This document shows positions 15,776-23,587 of a DNA stretch of 37,793 nucleotides, piece by piece. A program made the translations under genes and the position numbers. The stretch's first letter is position 1; the number at the start of each line of letters is the position of its first letter. The notes below the pieces were generated by a model, which searched no databases, was not told where the DNA came from, and saw only the letters and a program-made list of their open reading frames with translations. The stretch covers positions 1 through 37,793 of the forward strand of contig JAAYNZ010000061.1 in assembly GCA_012520595.1 (NCBI GenBank), given 5' to 3'. This stretch comes from Candidatus Epulonipiscium sp. (GTDB lineage Bacteria > Bacillota > Clostridia > Lachnospirales > JAAYNZ01).

Positions 15776-17011
15776 TTACACCTCTAAATAAATCCGTTTT
15801 CCTTCTTTCCTTGATTTTTCTGCTGCAAAGGCCATAAGATGACTTTGAAGAGATAAACGAGCTGAAGTTTTTAAATCGCTACCATCACTACCACTGGTAA
15901 CTGCATCAATAAAAGCTTTTACCAGTCTAGCATCTCCTCCACCATGACTGGAGATAATAGTTTTATAGTCCACTTTAATGGTTTCTTTTTCTTGGGTTAA
16001 AAAGTCATAAATTTCAAGTTCTCCAAGTTCTAAATGCCCACGGATATCTCCCTTTGTGCCAAAAATACGTAATGTTCTTGTATTTTCACTAGAAAATCCT
16101 GTCATGTTAAAAGAAACAATCGTATCATCTTCCATGGTAAAAATCGTACTTTGGTGATCATTTACATCATTATCACAATGATATACGCAACGACCATAGG
16201 GTCCTTTCTTCAATGCTTCGTACCGTGCCGCAAAAGAAGTGTCTGCAGAAATGGTTTCTGTTGGCCATCCTACTTGAGTAATTTGTTTTAAATAAAGTCT
16301 TGGTGCAAAATAAGGACAAGTCTTTTCATGAGGACATCCGGCTAAACAAAAAGCAGGAGCTCCTTCTGGAGCATTTTCTTTTTTATAGTATTTAAGACTT
16401 CCTTCTGACATCACAGAAATACACTTCTTTCCTGTGATATAGCCAATCAAATCCAAGTCATGACATGATTTAGCTAATATAAAGGGACTGGATATGGTTT
16501 CATTGCGAAAAACACCTCTTACATAAGAATGAACAAAATGCCAGTAAGCACAGTTTTCTGTCATCTCCATATTAACAATCTCACCAATACGCTGGCTATC
16601 TACAATTTCCTTTAATTTTTCAAAAAAAGGAGCATATCGTAATACATGACAGACCATTAAGATTTTATTTTCTTCTTCTGCTTTTTCGATCATATCAATA
16701 CATTCTTGTTCCTTATCGGACATAGGTTTTTCTAATAAAACATGATATCCTTTTTCTAAAGCAGCCATGGTCGATGGATAATGAACCTTGTCAGGTGTTG
16801 CATTAATCACTGCATCTGCAAATTTTTCTTTCTCTAGAATATCTTTCCAATCAGAATAAAGTTTGTCTTCACTAATTTCAAAGTCTTTTCCTAATTTTTG
16901 TAGTTTTTTTGTGTTAGGATCGGCAACAGCAACAATATCAACTCCATACTGTTTACAATATCTAGTATAATTTCTTCCCCGGCCACCTGCTCCTAGAATA
17001 ATTACCTTCAT
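15776..17011 (-). CDS. Gfo/Idh/MocA-family oxidoreductase (copy A)
   Basis: This 411-residue protein is the first gene of the operon. The Rossmann motif is VIILGAGGRGR (residues 3-13), the family E-K-P motif is at 94-96 (VLLEKPM), and AKSCHDLDL (180-188) lies at the substrate site. It has a cysteine cluster C222-x3-C226-x5-C232 followed by PYFAPRLYL, which closely parallels the cluster in copy B. The two proteins differ too much to be a recent duplication. The ATG at 17011 follows AAGGGAGA at a spacing of about 11. The pairing with a second Gfo/Idh enzyme, an esterase and a sugar importer suggests oxidation of a sugar ring hydroxyl (for example to a 3-keto sugar) during catabolism. This is inference, and the substrate is not known. 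Confidence 0.9.
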   Translation of the reverse strand: MKVIILGAGGRGRNYTRYCKQYGVDIVAVADPNTKKLQKLGKDFEISEDKLYSDWKDILEKEKFADAVINATPDKVHYPSTMAALEKGYHVLLEKPMSDKEQECIDMIEKAEEENKILMVCHVLRYAPFFEKLKEIVDSQRIGEIVNMEMTENCAYWHFVHSYVRGVFRNETISSPFILAKSCHDLDLIGYITGKKCISVMSEGSLKYYKKENAPEGAPAFCLAGCPHEKTCPYFAPRLYLKQITQVGWPTETISADTSFAARYEALKKGPYGRCVYHCDNDVNDHQSTIFTMEDDTIVSFNMTGFSSENTRTLRIFGTKGDIRGHLELGELEIYDFLTQEKETIKVDYKTIISSHGGGDARLVKAFIDAVTSGSDGSDLKTSARLSLQSHLMAFAAEKSRKEGKRIYLEV

Positions 17012-17300
17012 TTGGAGTATTCTCCCTTCTAACTTGTTCGTATTGTTAAAGAATTTATCTTTATATTATCATCTCTTTATACAACTTTCTTGTTCAATAT
17101 TGTTATGAAATGTTAATTTATGATTGGATATTGCTTTTTTGCATATAAAAATAGGTACATCTCCTTCTTACATGATGTACCTATATGAAATAACTACATA
17201 TCCCTATTTATTATCCATCCATGAATTATAGGATAGATGCAAAAGCAGATAAATATCTAATGTCAATAACATAATTAGATAAATATCTACTATTTTATGT
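17012..17300. other. Intergenic region upstream of the sugar operon
   Basis: No gene was found. From right to left it holds two copies of the palindrome AGATAAATATCT (17247-17258 and 17277-17288), the terminator of the membrane sensor gene (17144-17184), and the leader of the oxidoreductase operon. A clear promoter for that operon was not resolved. TTGAAC, TTGTAT and TATAAA hexamers occur on the minus strand at 17065-17100, but with poor spacing. Confidence 0.5.
17144..17184 (-). terminator. Intrinsic terminator of the membrane AraC sensor gene
   Basis: ATAGGTACAT (17151-17160) pairs perfectly with ATGTACCTAT (17175-17184) around a 14-base loop. On the minus strand it is followed by TTTTT (17146-17150). 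It separates the sensor gene from the downstream oxidoreductase operon. Confidence 0.75.
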
Positions 17301-19538
17301 TTATATAAAATCAGATGTGTCAGGTACCTCCCTATTGTTTTCTATACGATATTCACCAGGTGTTTTTCCCGTACTTTGTTTAAACATACGTATAAAACTT
17401 GATGGTTGATGATATCCTACTTTTAATGCAATATCATTAATAGATAATTCTGTTGAAGTAATCAATATTTTTGCACTCTGAATACGAAGATTATTAATAT
17501 AGGCTGATGCATTTTGATTCATTTGACTTTTAAACTGATGACTAAAATTAGATATTGACATATTAAAATGATCCGCCAAACTACTCACACAAAAATTAGG
17601 ATCTGTATGATTTTCTTTCATATAAGCCACCACTTCATTTATATCTAAAGACGAATTGCTCTTCTTATTCTTTTCTAAGCATTGAATAATATCCCCACAT
17701 ATCATTTCTACTACTTCAACAAACTCATCAATAGATGTAAATTTTACACGGCTATATTTTTCTGTAAAGGAAATGGATAGAGTAATATCATGAATAGCCC
17801 GTAAAGCTGTATTAATCACATCATAGCACAAACATGTTGCTAGAAAAAGACTATGATATTCTTTTCGTATTAAATTAATTAATCGGTCAATGATAAACTC
17901 TATTTTTACTGTATTACCATTAATAATAGCATGATACAGTGACTCTAGTTCAATTTTAGGATAGGTATAACGACTGGGCTGTTGTTTTTCACAAATATCT
18001 TTATAAAAGATAATACTATGAGCTCCACGGACTAACTTATATTCTACAGCGTACTGGGCTTCATTATACGATTGAAAAATTTTGCTTACTTCATCATACT
18101 CATTACCAATCCCAATCGTAAGATTGCTTCCCGTCATTTCTTTATAATGCATTTGGATAAAATGCAATCTCTGTAACAAAGCTTCATCTTGTCCTCCATC
18201 CCCCGATAAAATAAGAATATAACTAAATTGCTCTAAATATTCTACCATAAATACTTCATATTCAATAAGCATATCACATAATTGATTGATAATTTGGGGT
18301 TCTGGAACAGGTAGGTCGCTGTTAAACTCTGTAAAAAATATTGCTACTCGAAATTTACTTCCTGAAATAAACAAGTCCAAGTTTTTACAGTCATAATTAA
18401 ACTCATCAACGGTTTTATATTGTCCTCGTAAAAGGTGAAACAATCTAGACTCTTGCATCATTTTTTTATCTATTTCAGAAATCGTTACAAATCCTTTAGA
18501 TAAATTTTCTATGGCAAACTCAATAGACTCTAAAATATTCAAATCTTCTGGAACTTTTATTTTTCCCATTCTTGCCGTATATCCTAATTTTTTTATAGGA
18601 TCATAATTCATTTTGATATGACAATAAATGGCTATCGAACTCAAAAGCACAATAACCATTAAACCAATATAGTACACTTGTGAAAATTTATTAACTTGCT
18701 TCCTAATAAAAAGCTCAGGTGTTATTTGTACTAGGATTGCTGATTGTGAATGTAAAGTGGTTTTATAAATATAATATTTTTTCTTTTCAATATCGATTAG
18801 TTCTATATGCCCATCTTCCACAGTTCTCATTCGTTCTGTGTTATGTAACAACGGTTCTTGGGAATTATGTTCATAAATCAGCTGTCCTTCTTGATCTAAT
18901 AAAAAAATGGAGGTCCCCAACTCTTCCTCTTTTTCAGGAAAAAGCTGGTCAAAAAAGCAGGAAGCTAATTGATAGATAACTACACTATTATTACAAATAG
19001 AAGGAACCACATAAGTCATTGTATTCTCACAGCTTATGGTAGGATTATATACGGTTTGAGATTTAATCCATACAGGAGACGTAATACTTGTAAAAAACTC
19101 CTGGCTATTTTCACTAGTAATTTCATCGTATTTCATAATATCTGTAAATAAATATTGATTATTACTTGTCCCTGTACTCATATAGTACACATCACTATCA
19201 TTCAGATGAAAAATAACCTCTTGTAAACTCGTGTTGATATGTATAAAATAACGAAACTCCTTCATAATGTCATTAAAGGCAGATGGATTATTTTCTATAT
19301 TGTATCTAGAAAAAACTCTTTTATTTGAGATTTGCAATGCAAATTTATGAAGCTGATCAACCTGCATGTCAAGAGATGTTTTTATCTTTTGTGCTTGCTC
19401 TGTTTTTTGTTCAAGGACAAACTGACTATATGTCTTGATAAAATAAGCTTTTATAATAATGCCCAATATAAGTAAAGGAATCAATAACACAGATACATAG
19501 GAAAAAATATATTTAAATAAAAGATTATTTTTTTTCAT
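17301..19538 (-). CDS. Membrane-anchored AraC-type sensor regulator
   Basis: This is a 745-residue two-pass membrane protein. TM1 lies at about residues 9-31, an extracellular sensor region of about 250 residues follows (Cache-like, inferred from topology), and TM2 is at about 286-308. The long cytoplasmic middle region includes a divergent GGDEF-like or HAMP-like stretch. The C-terminal AraC DNA-binding domain (about 640-735) reads FCVSSLADHFNMSISNFSHQFK and then LSINDIALKVGYHQPSSFIRMFKQ..G.TPGEYR. This architecture is typical of regulators next to LplB/YtcP/LipO-type importers, and here it is divergent from exactly such an importer. The start is the second ATG (19536-19538), because AAGGGG lies 7 bases upstream; the ATG at 19544 is too close to that site. 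It probably detects an extracellular oligosaccharide and activates the importer genes. Confidence 0.88.
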   Translation of the reverse strand: MKKNNLLFKYIFSYVSVLLIPLLILGIIIKAYFIKTYSQFVLEQKTEQAQKIKTSLDMQVDQLHKFALQISNKRVFSRYNIENNPSAFNDIMKEFRYFIHINTSLQEVIFHLNDSDVYYMSTGTSNNQYLFTDIMKYDEITSENSQEFFTSITSPVWIKSQTVYNPTISCENTMTYVVPSICNNSVVIYQLASCFFDQLFPEKEEELGTSIFLLDQEGQLIYEHNSQEPLLHNTERMRTVEDGHIELIDIEKKKYYIYKTTLHSQSAILVQITPELFIRKQVNKFSQVYYIGLMVIVLLSSIAIYCHIKMNYDPIKKLGYTARMGKIKVPEDLNILESIEFAIENLSKGFVTISEIDKKMMQESRLFHLLRGQYKTVDEFNYDCKNLDLFISGSKFRVAIFFTEFNSDLPVPEPQIINQLCDMLIEYEVFMVEYLEQFSYILILSGDGGQDEALLQRLHFIQMHYKEMTGSNLTIGIGNEYDEVSKIFQSYNEAQYAVEYKLVRGAHSIIFYKDICEKQQPSRYTYPKIELESLYHAIINGNTVKIEFIIDRLINLIRKEYHSLFLATCLCYDVINTALRAIHDITLSISFTEKYSRVKFTSIDEFVEVVEMICGDIIQCLEKNKKSNSSLDINEVVAYMKENHTDPNFCVSSLADHFNMSISNFSHQFKSQMNQNASAYINNLRIQSAKILITSTELSINDIALKVGYHQPSSFIRMFKQSTGKTPGEYRIENNREVPDTSDFI

Positions 19539-19611
19539 ACTCATTCCCCTTACTAATGGATTCTTATATTCACCTTAACATAGAGAATGAACGATTACAA
19601 TTCTAAAAAAT

Positions 19612-19691
19612 AACCTCCTTCTGTTTTTCAAATAGTGTTTATTAAAAATTCAAACCCTGCATATCTAGATATTCTTTTTCCTTCCATTCAA
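19612..19691 (-). promoter_or_regulatory. Possible promoter and leader of the membrane sensor gene
   Basis: On the minus strand TTGAAT (19686-19691), an 18-base spacer and TAGATA (19662-19667) could be a promoter. The perfect 12-base palindrome ATATCTAGATAT (19661-19672) covers the -10. The leader then carries AGAAGGAGG near 19612-19622, about 75 bases before the start codon and not linked to any reading frame. Confidence 0.3.
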
Positions 19692-19734
19692 ACTTCTATT
19701 CAAATATTGTAAACCTCTTATCACCAACTGTGTA

Positions 19735-19763
19735 TTTACTTTCCTTTTCTGTTAGCGTATAAA
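19735..19763 (+). promoter_or_regulatory. Promoter of the LplB-type importer operon
   Basis: TTTACT (19735-19740), a 17-base spacer and TATAAA (19758-19763) form a plausible sigma-A promoter. The leader is about 70 bases long. The weak -35 fits a promoter that needs an activator such as the divergent AraC-type sensor. Confidence 0.45.
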
Positions 19764-19840
19764 TAGAGATATAGAAAACAACTTTATTAGCAATACTAGT
19801 AATCTATTTATCTTTTAAGAGGTACATGGAGGTGTACATT

Positions 19841-20815
19841 ATGAATACGAATACAAACCAACTTCAAAAAACCACATCATCAATATCTGTATCCATGGAG
19901 AAAAAACCATCTACAACAATATGGAAAAAGATTAGTCGAAATTATGTTCTTTATCTTTTTCTTTTACCTGCCTTGGTTTATTTAATTATTTTTGACTATT
20001 GGCCTATGTATGGTATTCAGATTTCATTTAAAGATTTTTCAGCAATCAATGGAATTTGGAATAGTCCATGGGTTGGATTTAAACATTTTACTACCTTTTT
20101 TCAATCTTACCGATTTTGGACCCTCATGAAAAACACATTAGTATTAAGTGGTTATCAGCTCATTGCTGGTTTCCCCATTCCTATTATATTAGCCATTATC
20201 CTTAATTACAGCACAATGAAAAAAATAAGCAAATTTGCCCAAACTGCTACCTATGCTCCCCATTTTATTTCAACAGTTGTTATGGTAGGTATGTTAATTC
20301 TTTTTCTTTCTCCTAGCAATGGTGTTATTAATAAATTACTTTCTTATATAAATCTAGGGCCTTATTTTTTTATGGGTGAAGAAAGTTATTTTAAACACAT
20401 TTATGTATGGTCTGGCATTTGGCAAAATGCAGGATGGAATTCCATTATCTATATCGCTGTTTTGACAAATGTAAGCCCTGAATTACATGAAGCAGCTGTC
20501 GTTGATGGAGCCTCCAAACTAAAAAGAATCTGGCACATTGACATCCCCGCCTTATTACCTACAGCGATTATCTTATTGATTATGCAATTAGGCCGGATTA
20601 TGAATATTGGATTTGAAAAAGTCTTATTAATGCAAAATAATTTAAACTTAAACACTGCAGAAGTAATATCTACTTATACCTACAAAGTGGGACTGCTCAA
20701 TGCCCAATATAGTTATTCTACTGCCATCGGATTATTTAATAACATCATTAATTTTACATTGTTAATTATAGTAAATAAAATCGCCCGTCGTATTTCTGAC
20801 ACAAGTTTATGGTAA
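19841..20815 (+). CDS. ABC transporter permease, LplB type
   Basis: This 324-residue permease of the LplB/CUT1 family has the signature start region YLFLLPALVYLIIFDYWPMYG, with typical YGIQISFKDFS. There are six predicted membrane segments. The EAA loop EAAVVDGASKLKRIWHIDIP is near residues 217-236. The start is the ATG at 19841, because GGAGGTG lies 6 bases upstream; an in-frame ATG at 19826 contains that site within its codons. The stop is followed at once by the AAGGAGG site of the next permease gene, so the two are translated as an operon. In related systems these permeases import complex polysaccharide breakdown products. The ATPase is not encoded here. Confidence 0.93.
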   Translation: MNTNTNQLQKTTSSISVSMEKKPSTTIWKKISRNYVLYLFLLPALVYLIIFDYWPMYGIQISFKDFSAINGIWNSPWVGFKHFTTFFQSYRFWTLMKNTLVLSGYQLIAGFPIPIILAIILNYSTMKKISKFAQTATYAPHFISTVVMVGMLILFLSPSNGVINKLLSYINLGPYFFMGEESYFKHIYVWSGIWQNAGWNSIIYIAVLTNVSPELHEAAVVDGASKLKRIWHIDIPALLPTAIILLIMQLGRIMNIGFEKVLLMQNNLNLNTAEVISTYTYKVGLLNAQYSYSTAIGLFNNIINFTLLIIVNKIARRISDTSLW

Positions 20816-20826
20816 GGAGGTGCAAA

Positions 20827-21750
20827 ATGAAACTCATCAAAAAAGAAAAAACAAATCTCATTTCTACTTCAGATCCTATCTTTAATCTTGTTACTAATAT
20901 ACTACTCATTCTTATTTTAATCATTGCCATCTATCCTTTATATTTTGTAGTTATTGCTTCTTTAAGTGATCCTGATGCTGTGAATTCTGGTTCTATGCTC
21001 TTATACCCTGTCAATCCAAAAGGAAAACTTCTCAATTTTGAAGGTTATCAGAGGGTATTTAAAAATCATCGTATCTGGCTTGGCTACTACAATACCATCT
21101 CTTATACCTTTTTTGGTACTCTCATCGGGCTAATTGCCACTATATTAGCAGGCTATTCCCTGTCTCGGAAAGATCTGATGGGGAAAAAAATAATAACAAC
21201 CATTTTCGTCTTCACCATGTATTTTAGTGGAGGTCTAATCCCCAGGTATATGGTTGTGGATCAACTTGGCCTTATGAATACACCGCTTATTATGATTTTG
21301 TTAGGATCCGTTTCGGTTTATAATATTATTATCGCAAAGTCTTTTTTCCAAAATACCATCCCCCAAGAACTACAAGATGCTGCCTTTATTGATGGCTGTG
21401 GAAATGGATTCTTCTTTCTTAAAGTTGTTATTCCTTTGTCAAAATCCATTATTGCTGTCCTAGCTCTCTATTACGCTGTAGGCCATTGGAATTCCTTTTT
21501 TACTGCATTAATCTATTTAAACAATGAAAAACTCTATCCTTTACAATTAATTTTGCGTGATATTTTAATTGCTAGTCAAATGCTCGTTAGTGATGTTACT
21601 GACATGGAATCCATTGGTGATGCCCAAAGAATTGCTGAATCTCTAAAATATGCTGTCATCATCGTTTCGACTCTTCCTGTTCTGATTATGTATCCCTTTT
21701 TACAAAGATACTTTGTTAAAGGTGTCATGATCGGTTCAGTAAAAGGTTAA
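20827..21750 (+). CDS. ABC transporter permease, YtcP/LplC type
   Basis: This 307-residue permease is the partner of the LplB-type protein. It has an N-terminal TM at about 23-45 (ILLILILIIAIYPLYFVVIASLS), the family's SDPDAV and FEGYQRVFKN region, and about six membrane segments. Its EAA-type loop reads ELQDAAFIDGCGNGFFFLKVVIP, and its C-terminal ending is FLQRYFVKGVMIGSVKG. The ATG at 20827 follows TAAGGAGGTGCAAA, in which the AAGGAGG overlaps the preceding stop codon. An earlier in-frame start at 20809 would lie inside the upstream gene and lacks a site. It is intact, including the loop that the permease at 9602 has lost. Confidence 0.93.
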   Translation: MKLIKKEKTNLISTSDPIFNLVTNILLILILIIAIYPLYFVVIASLSDPDAVNSGSMLLYPVNPKGKLLNFEGYQRVFKNHRIWLGYYNTISYTFFGTLIGLIATILAGYSLSRKDLMGKKIITTIFVFTMYFSGGLIPRYMVVDQLGLMNTPLIMILLGSVSVYNIIIAKSFFQNTIPQELQDAAFIDGCGNGFFFLKVVIPLSKSIIAVLALYYAVGHWNSFFTALIYLNNEKLYPLQLILRDILIASQMLVSDVTDMESIGDAQRIAESLKYAVIIVSTLPVLIMYPFLQRYFVKGVMIGSVKG

Positions 21751-21779
21751 TAAAATCAAACAAAGAAAGGATGAAAACC

Positions 21780-23441
21780 ATGAAATTCAAAAAATCAATT
21801 GCATTATTACTCACAATTTGTTTACTCATCGTAACTTTTTCTGGCTGCAAAAAAGAAACCAGCAAAGAAACTACATCAAAAGACACAAACAATCAACAAG
21901 AAAATACGACTACTCAAAAAGAATCTGAGGCAGATCCTAATTTAGAAGGAAATCTCTATAAAACAGGTTTACCTATTCTAAAAGAAAAAGAAAAATTTAC
22001 TGTAATGATTAAAAAAAATAATCTTAGTAAAAATTCCTATCCTGAAAAAGTACCTGTACAAGAAGTAGAAGCTGAAACCAATATGGAAATTGTATGGCAA
22101 GAAATTGCTCCCTCTGGATGGACTGAAAAAGTAAACCTCTCTTTTGCTTCTAGTGACTTACCTGATGCCTTTATTAGTGGCATTGGTCCTGCTACACTGA
22201 TGCAAAACACAAAAGCCTTAGTTCCTATTGGTGATTATGTAGATGATTATGCCCCTCACATAAAAAAATTATGGGAAGAAAGGCCTGATATTCAAAAAGC
22301 CTTAACCACACCCGATGGTAAAATCTATTCCTTCAATACCGGCGAAGAATCCGCCTGGGGTGTTACTAACTCTTTACTCTATCTAAACAAAACCTGGCTT
22401 GACGATTTAGGTCTAGAAGTTCCTCGTACCACAGAAGAGTACGTCACTGTTTTAACTGCTTTTAAAGAAAAAGATATGAATAAAAACGGAAAAACAGATG
22501 ATGAGATTCCTTTCTCTTTCTGTCAACAGGATGCTTCTTATGCCCTTAATTCTTTCTTTGGTGCCTTTGGCGTTCTTGATAATAATAACCACCTAATGGT
22601 GGAGAATGGAAAAGTCGTTTTTCCAGCCATTCAACCCGAATTCCGTGAAGCACTTACTTGGTTTCATTCCCTAGCCAAAGCTGGCCTCCTGGATGTTGAA
22701 GGTTTCAGTCAAACCCTAGAGCAGTTGCAAGCCAAAGGAAAAGACTCTCAAATTCGTTTAGGCTCTTTTCTAAGCTATAACGCTGATACTGCTACAGGAG
22801 ATAATGCTAAACAGTATATCCCCATAGAACCTTTGCAAGGGAATAACAAGAAAGTTTTATGGAATAAAGAAGGTCAAAAAGGTGGAAACCCAACTGGTTT
22901 TGTTGTTACAACATCCTGCAAAAATCCAGCAGCTATGGTGCGGTGGCATGATCATATTAATAGTTCTTGGGAAAATAAAATGCGTTGGTCCTTTGGTCCA
23001 GAAAATCAAGCTTGGAAATTTAATAGTGAAGGTCTTTGGATTCAAAATAATGATAATTTGCCAGAAGGTGCTAGTTGGGGTGAGCTTCGTCACACCGTAG
23101 CTCCTGCCTCCCAAGCAAACTGGTTTATGACTGCCGAAGAAGGATTGCATAAACGATTACTAGCTCCTCGTACACAAGCAAGATTAGATGCCATAACCCA
23201 GTTATACCAACAATACTTTCCTGAAGAAACTTTGCAAACTACTTTTGAAGACCTAACGATTTCCAATGAAAAAAACTTGCTTTTAGTAGAAATTGATGCT
23301 TACCTATCAAATTTTATCGCTCATAGTATCTTAAAAGGAATTACCGATGCCCAATGGGAACAACATCTAAAAACCTGCCAATCCCTTAATATAGAGCGAT
23401 ACGTAGAACTATGGCAACAACAATATGATAAACAAAAATGA
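21780..23441 (+). CDS. Sugar-binding lipoprotein, LipO type
   Basis: This 553-residue lipoprotein has the lipobox TFSGC (Cys23), a Lys/Thr/Glu-rich linker, and a long solute-binding domain of the LipO/LplA kind (about residues 60-550). The family markers are KEKEKFTVMIK, an NMEIVWQEI stretch, the NKNGKTDDEIPF motif (residues 236-247) and a WLDDLGLEVP.T.EE region. The ATG at 21780 has AAAGGA 8 bases upstream; the ATG at 21771 would overlap the site. As the third gene of the operon it supplies the extracellular receptor for the two permeases just upstream. The operon contains no glycoside hydrolase, so the imported sugar is not indicated. Confidence 0.93.
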   Translation: MKFKKSIALLLTICLLIVTFSGCKKETSKETTSKDTNNQQENTTTQKESEADPNLEGNLYKTGLPILKEKEKFTVMIKKNNLSKNSYPEKVPVQEVEAETNMEIVWQEIAPSGWTEKVNLSFASSDLPDAFISGIGPATLMQNTKALVPIGDYVDDYAPHIKKLWEERPDIQKALTTPDGKIYSFNTGEESAWGVTNSLLYLNKTWLDDLGLEVPRTTEEYVTVLTAFKEKDMNKNGKTDDEIPFSFCQQDASYALNSFFGAFGVLDNNNHLMVENGKVVFPAIQPEFREALTWFHSLAKAGLLDVEGFSQTLEQLQAKGKDSQIRLGSFLSYNADTATGDNAKQYIPIEPLQGNNKKVLWNKEGQKGGNPTGFVVTTSCKNPAAMVRWHDHINSSWENKMRWSFGPENQAWKFNSEGLWIQNNDNLPEGASWGELRHTVAPASQANWFMTAEEGLHKRLLAPRTQARLDAITQLYQQYFPEETLQTTFEDLTISNEKNLLLVEIDAYLSNFIAHSILKGITDAQWEQHLKTCQSLNIERYVELWQQQYDKQK

Positions 23442-23519
23442 GTCAGTCTTATAAATATAGTATTATAAACATTTTCATATCATAAAAAATCATTTTATAC
23501 TATGAATTTCTATAACATA

Positions 23520-23558
23520 ATGGGTTGGATAAAGATTACTTTATCCAACCCATTTTTA
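23520..23558 (+). terminator. Intrinsic terminator of the LplB-type importer operon
   Basis: A perfect 15-base stem ATGGGTTGGATAAAG/CTTTATCCAACCCAT (23520-23534 and 23539-23553) with a 4-base loop is followed by TTTTT. It lies between convergent genes and may also help stop the minus-strand SLH gene, although the U-run is on the plus side. Confidence 0.85.
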
Positions 23559-23587
23559 ATAAAGACTTATTTTTATACTGTTTTCAA

